A stretch of 64,000 nt of DNA from a bacterium (GTDB taxonomy: Bacteria > Vulcanimicrobiota > Vulcanimicrobiia > Vulcanimicrobiales > SCRA01), in NCBI GenBank assembly GCA_004297985.1, contig SCRA01000038.1:26552-90551 (forward strand). The letters run 5' to 3'. Position 1 is the stretch's first letter. Each line of letters opens with the position of its first letter. The translations under genes were made by a program, and so were the position numbers. Shown here one piece after another: positions 35,068 through 44,242 of this stretch. The notes beneath the pieces were generated by a model. That model searched no databases. It was not told the origin of the DNA and saw nothing but the letters and a program-made list of their open reading frames with translations.

Positions 35068-35229
35068 ATGTTGAGAAGTGCGGCCCCACTGCTGCGAGAC
35101 GAGAGCGGAACATCGATGGTCGAGTACGGCATTCTCCTGGGCTTCATCGCGATCGTCGCTCTGGTCGCCGTGCAGACGTTCGGGCTCGCCGTCCGCGCTC
35201 TGTTCACCTCCGACGCGAGCGCGGTATAG
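35068..35229 (+). CDS. Flp/Fap pilin, copy 2
   Basis: A second 53-residue Flp-type prepilin with SGTSMVEYGILLGFIAIVALVAVQTFG. The EY pair and the leader glycine are kept, but the hydrophobic helix and the C-terminal tail differ from copy 1 (about half identical by eye). GAGGAG lies eight bases before the ATG. It may be a minor pilin or an alternative major one. The gene follows copy 1 by 98 bases. Confidence 0.9.
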   Translation: MLRSAAPLLRDESGTSMVEYGILLGFIAIVALVAVQTFGLAVRALFTSDASAV

Positions 35230-35233
35230 CCTC

Positions 35234-35767
35234 ATGGCAGGGCTGACCATGCCGCTCGCGTTGATTGTTGTCTTGTTGGTTTCTTTGGCAGCCGCCGCCA
35301 CCGACGTGGCGACGCGCCGCATCCCAAATGCCTTGACGGTGCCGCTGGCGGTCGTGGGTCTCGGGGTGAACGCCGCGCAGGGCTGGCACGCGTTGGCGGC
35401 CTCCGCCGGGATCATGGCCGCAGTGCTGGCGGTCGGCATCGTCGCCCATGCAAGCGGGTGGATGGGCGGCGGTGACGTGAAGCTGCTGGCGGCAGGCGCC
35501 GGCACGCTCAACTACCCCGATGGATTCTCCTTCGTCCTCTACACCTGCCTCGCGGGTGGAGTCGTGGCGCTGATCGCTGGTGTCTTCGCCGGGCGCTTGA
35601 CCCGCGTCGTGCACTCCGCGCTGGCGATGACCTCGTCACTAGCGGCCGGCGCCGCACCGCCGCATCCCGTCTCCGGCGTCAAGGTGCCCTATGGCATCGC
35701 CATCGCCGCCGGCGCCGTACTCGTTCCGCTTTCACATTTGGCTCCCGCCTTGAGGCTCCTACGATGA
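35234..35767 (+). CDS. tadV: TadV/CpaA-type prepilin peptidase (A24)
   Basis: This 177-residue membrane protease cleaves the Flp leader. It has about five hydrophobic segments. The two catalytic aspartates of A24 peptidases are visible in ATDVATRRIPN (residue ~24) and GGGDVKLLAAG (the GxGD motif). It starts four bases after the second pilin stop. A second A24 peptidase occurs at 40416, so the locus has two; this one is in the TadV position next to the pilins. Confidence 0.9.
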   Translation: MAGLTMPLALIVVLLVSLAAAATDVATRRIPNALTVPLAVVGLGVNAAQGWHALAASAGIMAAVLAVGIVAHASGWMGGGDVKLLAAGAGTLNYPDGFSFVLYTCLAGGVVALIAGVFAGRLTRVVHSALAMTSSLAAGAAPPHPVSGVKVPYGIAIAAGAVLVPLSHLAPALRLLR

Positions 35768-36615
35768 ATACTCGCCGAACGACACTCCTGATCGCCCTCG
35801 TCCTCGCCCTTGGTACCGGGCTGTTGATGCTCAACTACGTGCGCACCGTGCAGCAGAACGCGGCGCGCACGAACGAGCCGCGTACCGTTGTCGTGGCGAC
35901 ACAGGACATCCCGGCCCGTGCGCCGATCACCGCGCAGATGCTCCAGCGCCAGACGCGGCCGGCGTCGGCGGTGGATCCCGACGCGATCGGTGACGAGTCC
36001 AAGGCCGTCGGCGCCTTGGCGCTGATCACTATTCCGGCCGGCTCGACGCTGACGGCCTCGAAGATCGGGCGGCCGGCGGAGCTCGCGCTTCCGGTTCGTC
36101 TGACGCCGGGCATGCGCGCCGTCAGCATCCAGGTCGACCGCGTGAAGGACGTCTCGGGCTTGATCCAGCCAGGCGATCGTGTCGACGTGATCGCCGTCCC
36201 GCCGCGAACTGGGAATGCGCCGCCATCCGCCGCTTCGATTTTGCGTGGATTGCGCGTCCTGGCCATCGGCGCGGTCCTGGAGTCTCCCTCCGCGACGCCA
36301 CCGCCGCAGGAGAGTGACCGCACGACCGTCACGCTGGAAGTGACGCCGAAGCAGGCCGACCTGCTCACGATGGCCGACATAAACACGACCTTGCGCTTAG
36401 CCTTGCGCTCGCCGCGCGAGCCCGTTGCCTCGTTGGATACCGAGCCGCTGCACTTCGCCTCCGCGGGTGCGACGGCGGTTGCCGCGGCACGCGTTGCGGA
36501 CCCGCCGGCAGCGCGCCCAGCTCAACGCTCGTTGCCGCCGGGCGTGATGATCATCGACGGCGACCGGATCACCAGTCTCTCTACCTCGGGCACGAGCGGC
36601 GCGGGTGCGCCATGA
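35764..36615 (+). CDS. cpaB: CpaB/RcpC pilus assembly protein
   Basis: CpaB is a periplasmic-facing Tad component with an N-terminal membrane anchor (residues 10-25) and an SAF domain. VVVATQDIPARAPITAQMLQRQ is the SAF start (residues 40-60). VRLTPGMRAVSIQVDRVKDVSGLIQPGDRVDVI follows, with IPAGSTLTASKI before it. The 283-residue length is typical. It overlaps the tadV stop and is itself overlapped by the tadZ-tadA fusion (ATGA), so the operon is tightly coupled. Confidence 0.92.
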   Translation: MNTRRTTLLIALVLALGTGLLMLNYVRTVQQNAARTNEPRTVVVATQDIPARAPITAQMLQRQTRPASAVDPDAIGDESKAVGALALITIPAGSTLTASKIGRPAELALPVRLTPGMRAVSIQVDRVKDVSGLIQPGDRVDVIAVPPRTGNAPPSAASILRGLRVLAIGAVLESPSATPPPQESDRTTVTLEVTPKQADLLTMADINTTLRLALRSPREPVASLDTEPLHFASAGATAVAAARVADPPAARPAQRSLPPGVMIIDGDRITSLSTSGTSGAGAP

Positions 36616-38690
36616 ATGCCGTTCATTGTCTCTTCGTCGGCGCAAAGGGCGGCAGCGGCGTCACGTCGATCGTTCGGGAGGTAACCAAGGCTCTCCAAGC
36701 CGGCCGCTCCACGGCCGTCGTGGACGGAGACTTGACCGGGCGGCGAAGCATCGGCATCCTCTTCGACGCCCTGAAGGACCTGGATGGTGCGCGTCTGGGC
36801 TCCGCGGTTGCCATCGCACGAACCGGCGGCCTGACCGTCGCCGAAATCGCCTCGTCGTACGGCGCCGGCTTCGCCATCTCCGTTGGCGAAGTGGAGCGAG
36901 TCGCATCGTCCCTCGACAGCCTCGATATCGTGCTGATCGACGCGCCGCAACCGTTCGCCGCGGCCGTCCGCCCCTTCGCGGCACGTGCCTCGCGCTTCTT
37001 CCTGGTTACCGAGCCGACGCTCCTAGGCATTGCCGGGGCCCGCGCGCTCATCGCGGAGCTGCAGACCTTCGGTGTGCCACTCTCGCGCATCGCCGTCCTG
37101 GTGAACAATCGCGGCGAAGAGGCGTTAGCGACGCGCGACGATATCGAGCGCGCTCTTGGCCTGCGGGTGCTCGTCGAGTTCCCACTGGCCACAGATCGCA
37201 ACTTCCCGCGCAGCGTGGCGGCGCTCAAGAAAGTCGTTGAGGGTACCCGCCGAGAGCCGCTGCTCGACGATCTGCGCCCCTCCAGCCGGCTCCCCGTAGG
37301 CGACCGCAGACAGAAGCAGCGCGGCATCGAGTTGTCCGCCAACGGCCACGGGGACGAGGCCGCTCCCACCCCTGAACCGTCCGTGGGCGAGCAGCCAACG
37401 TCCCACGAGCAGCTCAAGCTGCGCATCCACGAGGCGCTCTCCGAGCGTGTGGATCTCGTCGCCGCCAGCTCGGCACGGGGCGATGCGGCCAAGATCGCTC
37501 AGTTGCGCGAGAGCATCGAGCAGATCACGCAGGGGGTGCTCGCCGAAGAGGGCAGTGCCGGCTCGGCTGAAGACGTTGCGCGGCTGAAGCAGGAGATCGT
37601 CAACGAGACGCTGGGTTTCGGACCGCTCGAGGATCTGATGGCCGATCCGGACACCACCGAGATCATGGTCAACGGCTACAAGACGATCTATGTTGAGCGC
37701 TTCGGCATCCTGGAGAAGACGGATAAGAAGTTCGTCAACGATCGGCAGTTTCGTGTGATCATCGAGCGGATCGTGGCGCCGTTGGGCAGGCGCATCGACG
37801 AAGCCTCGCCGATGGTCGACGGACGCTTGGCGGACGGTTCCCGCATCAACGCCGTGATCGAGCCCATCGCACTCGACGGAGCAATGCTCACGATTCGCCG
37901 CTTCGGCAAGCGCCTGCAGGCCCGGGATCTCATCCAGCTCGGCTCTGTCACCCAGCCGGTCTTGACGTTCTTGCGCGCCGCCGTCCAAGCGCGGCTGAAC
38001 ATGGTGATCAGCGGCGGCACCGGCTCCGGCAAGACCACGTTCCTCAACGTACTCTCCAACTACCTGCCCGAGGCCGAGCGTATCGTCACGATCGAGGACG
38101 CCGCCGAGCTCAAGCTCATGCAGCCGCACGTCGTGCGTATGGAGTCGCGCCCTCCGAATTTGGAAGGGCGCGGGGAGATCCGCATCCGCGAGTTGGTCCG
38201 GAACGCGCTACGCATGCGTCCCAACCGGATCATCGTCGGGGAGGCTCGTGGAGCCGAGGCGTTGGACATGCTCCAGGCCATGAACACCGGGCACGACGGG
38301 TCCCTCACCACGATTCACGCGAACAGCGCGCGCGACGCGCTCTCCCGCATCGAAACCATGGTACTGATGACGGGGCTGGATCTTCCCATTCGCGCCATCC
38401 GCGAGCAAGTGGCTAGCGCGATCAACGTCGTCATTCAGGTTGCACGCCTTCGCGACGGCAGTCGAAAGGTAGTCTCTATCAGCGAAGTGGTCGGCATGGA
38501 GGGCGAGATCGTGACCATGCAGGAGATCGTCCGCTATCAGCAGCACGGCATCGACCTCGACGGGAAGGTAATCGGCGAGTATCAATTCACCGGCGTCCAG
38601 CCCAACTGCTTGAAACGCTTCGAGGAAGTCGGAGTGGCCTACGACGTTCGCGAGCTCTCGAGCTTGCGGCCGGCGGAGTCGCTATGGTAG
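36612..38690 (+). CDS. TadZ/CpaE-TadA/CpaF fusion ATPase
   Basis: The single 692-residue frame joins two proteins that are normally separate. Residues 1 to about 225 are a CpaE/TadZ-like MinD-type NTPase with deviant P-loop AKGGSGVTS (K12) and IVLIDAPQP; it localises the pilus. After a charged linker (225-275), the CpaF/TadA secretion ATPase follows with the N-domain ([22 protein letters not shown]), Walker [10 protein letters not shown] (468-476, K474), [21 protein letters not shown] and Walker B/His box [12 protein letters not shown]. It powers pilin polymerisation. The 3' end overlaps tadB by seven bases. A sequencing-free fusion is likely since the frame is intact through both domains. 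Confidence 0.93.
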   Translation: MNAVHCLFVGAKGGSGVTSIVREVTKALQAGRSTAVVDGDLTGRRSIGILFDALKDLDGARLGSAVAIARTGGLTVAEIASSYGAGFAISVGEVERVASSLDSLDIVLIDAPQPFAAAVRPFAARASRFFLVTEPTLLGIAGARALIAELQTFGVPLSRIAVLVNNRGEEALATRDDIERALGLRVLVEFPLATDRNFPRSVAALKKVVEGTRREPLLDDLRPSSRLPVGDRRQKQRGIELSANGHGDEAAPTPEPSVGEQPTSHEQLKLRIHEALSERVDLVAASSARGDAAKIAQLRESIEQITQGVLAEEGSAGSAEDVARLKQEIVNETLGFGPLEDLMADPDTTEIMVNGYKTIYVERFGILEKTDKKFVNDRQFRVIIERIVAPLGRRIDEASPMVDGRLADGSRINAVIEPIALDGAMLTIRRFGKRLQARDLIQLGSVTQPVLTFLRAAVQARLNMVISGGTGSGKTTFLNVLSNYLPEAERIVTIEDAAELKLMQPHVVRMESRPPNLEGRGEIRIRELVRNALRMRPNRIIVGEARGAEALDMLQAMNTGHDGSLTTIHANSARDALSRIETMVLMTGLDLPIRAIREQVASAINVVIQVARLRDGSRKVVSISEVVGMEGEIVTMQEIVRYQQHGIDLDGKVIGEYQFTGVQPNCLKRFEEVGVAYDVRELSSLRPAESLW

Positions 38691-39544
38691 CCGTGATGCC
38701 GGTCGCCATCGTCGTGAGCAGCAGCGTTGTGACGGCCTTGCTGCTCTACGCGGCGTGGGACGCTTGGGGAGAGCGTGCGTTCTCACGAACCAAAGATCTC
38801 AAAGACCTTCTCAGCCGGGCGGGCGTGACCGGGCGTCCGGAGGAAATCTTCCTGACGGCCCTTGGTATCGCGGCGCTGCTGTGGATCGCGCTCATTTTCG
38901 CGGTGCGGCCGCCGCTCTTCGTGAGCGTGCTGCTGCTCGCCGCGTTTCTGGCGGGGGCTGTCGCCGGCGTCTACTCCTGGGCCAACGTGCGCTGCAAGCG
39001 ACGGCTGAAGGCGTTCGTGCAGCAGCTCGAGATGGCCCTTCGCCTCATCAGCAGCAGCCTGCGTGTGGGCCTCGGCTTGCGTCAAGCGCTGGCGATCAGC
39101 GTGGAGGAGCTTCCGGAGCCGTCGCGCCATGAGTTCACGCGGGTCGTCGGGCAGACCAATATTGGGGTCAGCGCCTACGACGCTCTGGACGACCTAGCGA
39201 AGCGCATGCCGAGCAACGAGATGTTGATGATGGCACGCGCTATTCGTATCCAGTCGCAGACGGGCGGTGACTTAGCCAGAGTACTCGAGCACCTCGCCAA
39301 CACCATCCGGGAGCGCCGGCGCCTGGACCGTAAGCGCCAGGCCATCACCGCCGAGGGGCGCATGAGCGCCATCGTCCTCTGTGCGATCCCTGTAGTCCTG
39401 ACGCTCTTCATCATGGCTACCCAGGTAGACATGGCGCATGCACTCGTCTTTACGATGACGGGCCATATCACGCTGACGATCATCGTCGTTCTCGAACTGC
39501 TCGGCATCGCCACGATCCGTCTCATGCTGCGTAACGTGGCGTAG
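38684..39544 (+). CDS. tadB: TadB, Tad pilus inner-membrane platform protein
   Basis: TadB is one of two GspF-like membrane platform proteins of the Tad pilus. It has hydrophobic segments near residues 5-20, 60-95 and 220-280 flanking a cytosolic T2SSF domain with FVQQLEMALRLISSSLRVGLGLRQAL and PSNEMLMMARAIRIQSQTGGDLARVLEHLANTIRERRRL (shown as its two strings). The ATG lies seven bases before the end of the upstream ATPase gene. Length of 286 residues is normal. Confidence 0.92.
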   Translation: MVAVMPVAIVVSSSVVTALLLYAAWDAWGERAFSRTKDLKDLLSRAGVTGRPEEIFLTALGIAALLWIALIFAVRPPLFVSVLLLAAFLAGAVAGVYSWANVRCKRRLKAFVQQLEMALRLISSSLRVGLGLRQALAISVEELPEPSRHEFTRVVGQTNIGVSAYDALDDLAKRMPSNEMLMMARAIRIQSQTGGDLARVLEHLANTIRERRRLDRKRQAITAEGRMSAIVLCAIPVVLTLFIMATQVDMAHALVFTMTGHITLTIIVVLELLGIATIRLMLRNVA

Positions 39545-39561
39545 GAGTGAGGGAGGTCCCC

Positions 39562-40419
39562 ATGCAGCTGCTCATAGCGATCCTCGGCGCGCTGTCGGCA
39601 TTTCTCTTTGCTCTCTCGCTCGTCCCGGTGAAGAGTCCGCTCGCGGAGCGCCTCGAAGCGCTTCGCTTGGCGGGAGCGGCGAACTCAGGCGGGACGCTGG
39701 CGGCGCGCACCTTCGACGTGATCTTCAGTGCGGAGCGGCGCGGCCGGCTCGCCCAGCGGTTGGCGGAGGCGGGCTGGTACAACGTCAGCCCCCTGCAAAT
39801 GGGCCTGCGCGTGCTAGGCGGGGGATGCTTGGGAGCCATCGCCGGGATCGTTGCCTTCAGGCCGCTGCTCCAACAGGTTCCGTTCGTCCTTGCCATCGTG
39901 GTGGGAGCGTTGTTGTGCCTGGCCGGTGCCTACGCACCTGTGACGATGCTCAACCGTGCGGTCGACGAGCGCAAAGTGTCGATCCAACGCACGCTGCCGG
40001 ACTTCTTGGATATGGTCTCGACGACGGTGGAAGCGGGCCTCTCGCTCAACGCGGCGCTTGCCTACGCGGTGGATGCCGCGCCTGGAGCGCTGGGCAGCGA
40101 GATTCGCGAGGCGCTCTCCGAGATACGGCTCGGTCGGGCTCGTGGAGAGGCACTCAAGGCGGCGGCACGGCGTGCCAACGTCGAGGAGTTCTCCACTACG
40201 ATCACCGCGCTCGTACAGGCGGAGCGTATGGGCTCGAACGTCGCGGCGGTGCTCAGCGAGGTTGCCGAGGATACGCGTAACCGGCGCCTCATGGTCTTGG
40301 AGGAGCACGCGGCCAAGCTGCCCGTCAAGATGACCATCCCGATGGCAGCGTTTCTCCTGCCGGCGGTCTTCACCGTCATCTTCGGCAGCGTCATCGCCAA
40401 CTATTTCGCAAGCCGATGA
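39562..40419 (+). CDS. tadC: TadC, Tad pilus inner-membrane platform protein
   Basis: TadC partners TadB in the pilus platform. Membrane segments near the N-terminus (2-18), around 85-130 and at the C-terminus (260-285) frame a T2SSF domain with LPDFLDMVSTTVEAGLSLNAAL and EEFSTTITALVQAERMGSNVAAVLSEVAEDTRNRR. The ATG at 39562 is preferred over GTG 39547 because GGGAGG is six bases upstream. The 285-residue length fits. It ends within the start of the next peptidase gene. Confidence 0.92.
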   Translation: MQLLIAILGALSAFLFALSLVPVKSPLAERLEALRLAGAANSGGTLAARTFDVIFSAERRGRLAQRLAEAGWYNVSPLQMGLRVLGGGCLGAIAGIVAFRPLLQQVPFVLAIVVGALLCLAGAYAPVTMLNRAVDERKVSIQRTLPDFLDMVSTTVEAGLSLNAALAYAVDAAPGALGSEIREALSEIRLGRARGEALKAAARRANVEEFSTTITALVQAERMGSNVAAVLSEVAEDTRNRRLMVLEEHAAKLPVKMTIPMAAFLLPAVFTVIFGSVIANYFASR

Positions 40420-41024
40420 TCGTCACCGCCGCTGCCGGCGCGATGGCCGCCGGCGCAACCGGTTGGCTAGGCACGTTGGCGGGCCGGGCCCTCGTCGCGG
40501 AAGTGGCTCCGCTTCCCGATGCTCCACCCTCGGGCCGGCCGCCGGTGGCGTGGCTGATCGGCGGATCCGCGGTTCTTGGGGCGCTGCTCGCGCCGCATGC
40601 AACCGTGACGCAACTTGGCCTAGGGGCGTTCATCGTGTTCGCGCTGGCCGCTGCCTGGTGCAGCGATATCTTGCGCGGTATCGTTCCGGATATCTGCACG
40701 CTGGGGCCGCTTGCCGCCATGCTCTTCATCTCGCTGGCCGAACGCCAGTTGGCGCCGTTGGTCTCCGCTGTCATCGTGTTCGTGCCGTTCGCGCTCGCCG
40801 CATCGTTTTCCAAAGGACGTGGCATGGGCTGGGGGGACGTCAAGCTGGCCGCGCTCGGCGGCGCGGCTCTGGGGGCGCAGACCGCGCTCCTGGCATTCGC
40901 GGTCGCGTCGGCCGCCTCGTTTGCTATCCATCGCATCACACGTGCTCGTGCGACGCACATTGCGTTCGCACCGTATCTGGCGGCGGCGATCGGGGCCGGC
41001 CTCATGATTGGAGCGGTTCGTTGA
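40416..41024 (+). CDS. A24-family prepilin peptidase (second copy in locus)
   Basis: This 202-residue membrane protein carries the two A24 aspartates in AWCSDILRGIVPD and GMGWGDVKLAALGG (the GxGD motif). It has about six hydrophobic segments but no N-terminal methyltransferase domain, so it is a CpaA/short PilD-type enzyme. With tadV at 35234 the locus has two prepilin peptidases, perhaps one for Flp and one for TadE-like pseudopilins. It starts in the tadC stop and ends at the start of the DUF192 gene. Confidence 0.88.
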   Translation: MIVTAAAGAMAAGATGWLGTLAGRALVAEVAPLPDAPPSGRPPVAWLIGGSAVLGALLAPHATVTQLGLGAFIVFALAAAWCSDILRGIVPDICTLGPLAAMLFISLAERQLAPLVSAVIVFVPFALAASFSKGRGMGWGDVKLAALGGAALGAQTALLAFAVASAASFAIHRITRARATHIAFAPYLAAAIGAGLMIGAVR

Positions 41025-41374
41025 TGCGCCTGGTCAACCACACCACGGGGTCGACCATCGCAGAGCGCGTGACGGTAGCGAATACGACGTGGCGGCGCAT
41101 GCTCGGCCTTCTTTTCCGAGATAACGTGAAGCCGGACGAGGGCGTATGGTTCCCGAACTGCTCGACGATCCATCTCTTCGGCATGCGTGTTCCGCTCGAC
41201 GTGATCTTTCTCGACCAAGACGCGCGCGTCGTGCGTACCCATCCGCACGTTGAGCGTCATCGCATCGTCGGCTGCCGCGGAGCACGCAGCACCATCGAGC
41301 TGGGAACTGGCGCACTCTCGCAACATGATGTGCTGATCGGGGACCGGTTGGTGCTCGAAGATGACGCCCCTTAG
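41024..41374 (+). CDS. DUF192 family protein
   Basis: The 116-residue product has the DUF192 pattern: VANTTWRRMLGLLFRDNVKPDEGVWFPNCSTIHLFGMRVPLDVIFLD, then VVRTHPHVERHR and a GCRGARSTIELGTGAL stretch (shown in its parts). The family is a small beta barrel common in bacteria and archaea, often secreted, with unknown function. This copy lacks a signal peptide. The start codon overlaps the stop of the peptidase and the 3' end overlaps the next gene by 14 bases. Confidence 0.85.
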   Translation: MRLVNHTTGSTIAERVTVANTTWRRMLGLLFRDNVKPDEGVWFPNCSTIHLFGMRVPLDVIFLDQDARVVRTHPHVERHRIVGCRGARSTIELGTGALSQHDVLIGDRLVLEDDAP

Positions 41375-42815
41375 GCGTAACGCGGCTATAACGATCGTCC
41401 TGGTCGTCGCGGCGCTGCTCGTTCAGACCGCCGCAGTGGCGCGCCATGGACTCTTCATGGCCGATTTCCGGGCCTTCTCCTGTGGAGCTCAGGCGATCGT
41501 GCATGCCCAGGATCCGTATCTGGTGCGGTCGCTTGCCGTCTGCGAGAGTTCGCCTTCCCCGCCGGGATTCTTCCGAGCCCCCGCGAGCACGCCGGTCCCC
41601 ACCCCGTTGCCGCCGTATGCTTATGCGCTCTTCATCCCACTGACGCTCCTGCCGTATCCGCTAGCCGCGCTGCTCTGGATGGGCATCCTGCTGGTCGCCA
41701 GCGCCGTGAGCGCGCACGCTCTAGCGAGACTTGCCGGCATCGGGCGCGCCGATGCATGGGCCCTGCTGGCATTCGCATTGGTGGGCATGTCCGTGCCCTT
41801 CGGTGAGATCGTGCCGTTGGTGCTGGCGGCGCTCTGCCTGGCGGCTCTTGCCCTGGAGCGAGGCGCGATAGGTACAGCGGCAGCTTGGTGCGCTCTCGCG
41901 GCGATCGAGCCGCACGTCGCGCTTCCGGCGCTCTGCGCCCTCGCTCTTTGGTGTCCGGCATCTCGAGTCTGGCTGCTTCTCGCGGGGCTTGTATTGGTCG
42001 CCCTGTCCGGGATGCTGGTTGGCCTCCCGGCGATGCTGTCGTACCTTACCGCGGTGCTCCCCGCCCACGCCCTGGCCGAGCTCCCGCGCGACACGCAGTT
42101 CAGCCTCTCCTGGATCCTTTGGCGCTTCGGCGCGGGAGACGGGCTTGCGCTGCGTGTCGGATCCCTTTCCTACCTGATGATGCTCGTGGTGGGGGTGACC
42201 GCGGCGGGCGCGCTCGCGCGCCGCTGGGGGCGGGCCTGCGTGATCGTGCTGCTGCCCGCTTCCGCGGTGCTCTTGGGCGGAGCCTTCATTCACATTGGGC
42301 AGATGGCCGTAGCCCTGCCGTTCGTTGCGCTCGCCCTCCGTTACGCGGTGCGCGGACGCTGGGCGCTGCAGCTCGCACTCATCCTACTGGCCCTACCGTT
42401 CCAGTTCGTCGGACGGGAGCCATCGGCGCTCTTCCTCGCGGCGGCGCTCTGCGGCTGGCTAGTCTGGCGCTTCGTGCGCGCCGACGCGGTGTTCGCGCTG
42501 CGCTGCGCGCTCGCGCTGGTGGTACTCGATGCCGCGCTCATGTTCGCGGTCGTGGAGTGGCGGCCGCCCGCCTTCGCGCCGGTGTTGCCCGTGCAGTCGA
42601 TTGATCCGGCGTTTCCGCAGGCGTCGTGGGCAACCATGATTCGCCTTCAGGCCGCGGAGAACGGAGCCGCATGGCTCTTCAAGCTGCCGACGTGGCTGGC
42701 CCTGATGACGATGCTCTGCGTTACCGCCGTGGAAGTGCAACGCGCTCGCGTCGGGCCATCTACGGAGGTATCGACTAGGCTTGTGTTTGCTGAGAGCGCA
42801 GGCAACGAGCCATGA
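41361..42815 (+). CDS. GT87-like (DUF2029) polytopic glycosyltransferase, copy 1
   Basis: This 484-residue protein has about ten to eleven hydrophobic segments and the GT-C motif arrangement of DUF2029/GT87 mannosyltransferases. An acidic FRAF-type loop follows the first helix (MADFRAFSCGAQAIVHAQDPYL), and LPPYAYALFIPL lies between helices. Such enzymes use polyprenyl-phosphate sugars outside the inner membrane. It overlaps DUF192 by 14 bases and the next paralog by four (ATGA). Confidence 0.77.
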   Translation: MTPLRRNAAITIVLVVAALLVQTAAVARHGLFMADFRAFSCGAQAIVHAQDPYLVRSLAVCESSPSPPGFFRAPASTPVPTPLPPYAYALFIPLTLLPYPLAALLWMGILLVASAVSAHALARLAGIGRADAWALLAFALVGMSVPFGEIVPLVLAALCLAALALERGAIGTAAAWCALAAIEPHVALPALCALALWCPASRVWLLLAGLVLVALSGMLVGLPAMLSYLTAVLPAHALAELPRDTQFSLSWILWRFGAGDGLALRVGSLSYLMMLVVGVTAAGALARRWGRACVIVLLPASAVLLGGAFIHIGQMAVALPFVALALRYAVRGRWALQLALILLALPFQFVGREPSALFLAAALCGWLVWRFVRADAVFALRCALALVVLDAALMFAVVEWRPPAFAPVLPVQSIDPAFPQASWATMIRLQAAENGAAWLFKLPTWLALMTMLCVTAVEVQRARVGPSTEVSTRLVFAESAGNEP

Positions 42816-44242
42816 TCCGGCGGGTGCTGCTCGCCCTCGTGGCGGGAATCGTGGTGGCCGTTCTCTTGGAGATGGTTACTGTCACACCACGCAGCATCAT
42901 CGACTTTACCGCCTTCTATTGCGCCGGACAGGTGATACGGGATCAGGGCGACCCCTATCGCGCCCAGCCATTGGGCGCCTGCGAGGCGAAGCTCGGGAGC
43001 GAGGGCATCTATGGGGTCAGAGGCGTGGTGATGCCCGCTCCTCTGCCGCCTTACGCACTGGCGCCGTTCGCGGCGCTGGCGTCCCTGCCGTACGGGAGGG
43101 CGCTCGTCATATGGCGGCTTCTGCTTCTCGCGGCAATCACTGCGACGATTGTGGCCTTGCGAAAGGTGGCGAAGCTTTCCTGGCCCACCGTAGCGCTCGC
43201 CCTATTGATCATCGATGTGCTCATGAATATCCCTCCAGGTCAGCCGATGCCGATCGTGGTCGCTGCGACTGCCATTGGAGCCTGGGCATTGACACGCGGC
43301 TCTGACCGCTTGGCCGGTGCGGTAACGTGCCTGACGATGGTGGAACCGCACATCGGCCTCCCGGCCTGTCTGTCGCTCTATCTCTATCGTCCGGCGGCGA
43401 GGGCATCGCTTCTCTGGGGGTCCATGATCGCGGCCGCGCTCTCAGTGATCGTGATGCCGGCATCGGCGAACATCGAGTACCTCACGAAAGTGCTTCCTCA
43501 CCATGCTGCATCGGAGATTCCATGGTTCTTGCAGGTTAGCCTCACGCACGTGCTCTATGTCTTAGGAGCAAGCGATCAGGCATCGCTCGCCGCGGGCTCC
43601 GTCTCGTATGTCGCGATGCTGTCATTCGCGATGCTGACGGCGCCTCGCGCCGCGACGTCCCTTGGCGTTCCAGGCCTTCTTATCGCGCTTCCCGCAGCCG
43701 CTGCTGTCTTAGGCGGGACCTTCATCCATCTCACGCAGGTTGCGGCTGCGATACCTGCGGCATTGATACTGGCCGGTCGGGAGGAAACGTCGATCTCACG
43801 TCTCGGCGGAGCGGCTTGCGTGCTCTTGGTGCTGCCGGGCCTTTGGGTCGGCATCCCAGGTATCGTCTTCATCGCGGCCGGAGTCGCGGCACTGCTTACC
43901 GCACTACTCCTTCGTCCACCACGTGTGGTGAGCACTGCCATAGCCATAGCGGTTCTTGCCGGGGGTCTGGCCCTCCACGGCTTGCATCCGATCAAGACGG
44001 AAGCGGGTCGCGGTCTCGCCGTGACCCCCGCTCGTGCGAGCGCGCTCGCTGAGGACTCGTGGGGCCGCTTCGTTCGCGCGGAGGATCCCGGCATACCAGA
44101 GCACCGGCTGGAGTTGCTCGCAGCCGTGCCGACGTGGGCGGGCCTCGGGCTGCTGTGCGGTGCCGCCGCGCTAGGCGCCTTCGCCGGCGTGCGCGGGAAG
44201 GCAAAGGCTGAGGCTGCGATTCCAGACCCATGCGGTGGCTAG
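42812..44242 (+). CDS. GT87-like (DUF2029) polytopic glycosyltransferase, copy 2
   Basis: A tandem paralog of the preceding gene: the same FTAFYCAGQVIRDQGDPYRAQPLGACE loop and PAPLPPYALAPFAALASLPYG element are clearly related to copy 1. It has 476 residues and about ten membrane helices. Both probably act on lipid-linked sugars at the outer face of the inner membrane. The C-terminal tail overlaps the convergent third GT87 gene by 71 bases, a rather long overlap. Confidence 0.76.
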   Translation: MIRRVLLALVAGIVVAVLLEMVTVTPRSIIDFTAFYCAGQVIRDQGDPYRAQPLGACEAKLGSEGIYGVRGVVMPAPLPPYALAPFAALASLPYGRALVIWRLLLLAAITATIVALRKVAKLSWPTVALALLIIDVLMNIPPGQPMPIVVAATAIGAWALTRGSDRLAGAVTCLTMVEPHIGLPACLSLYLYRPAARASLLWGSMIAAALSVIVMPASANIEYLTKVLPHHAASEIPWFLQVSLTHVLYVLGASDQASLAAGSVSYVAMLSFAMLTAPRAATSLGVPGLLIALPAAAAVLGGTFIHLTQVAAAIPAALILAGREETSISRLGGAACVLLVLPGLWVGIPGIVFIAAGVAALLTALLLRPPRVVSTAIAIAVLAGGLALHGLHPIKTEAGRGLAVTPARASALAEDSWGRFVRAEDPGIPEHRLELLAAVPTWAGLGLLCGAAALGAFAGVRGKAKAEAAIPDPCGG

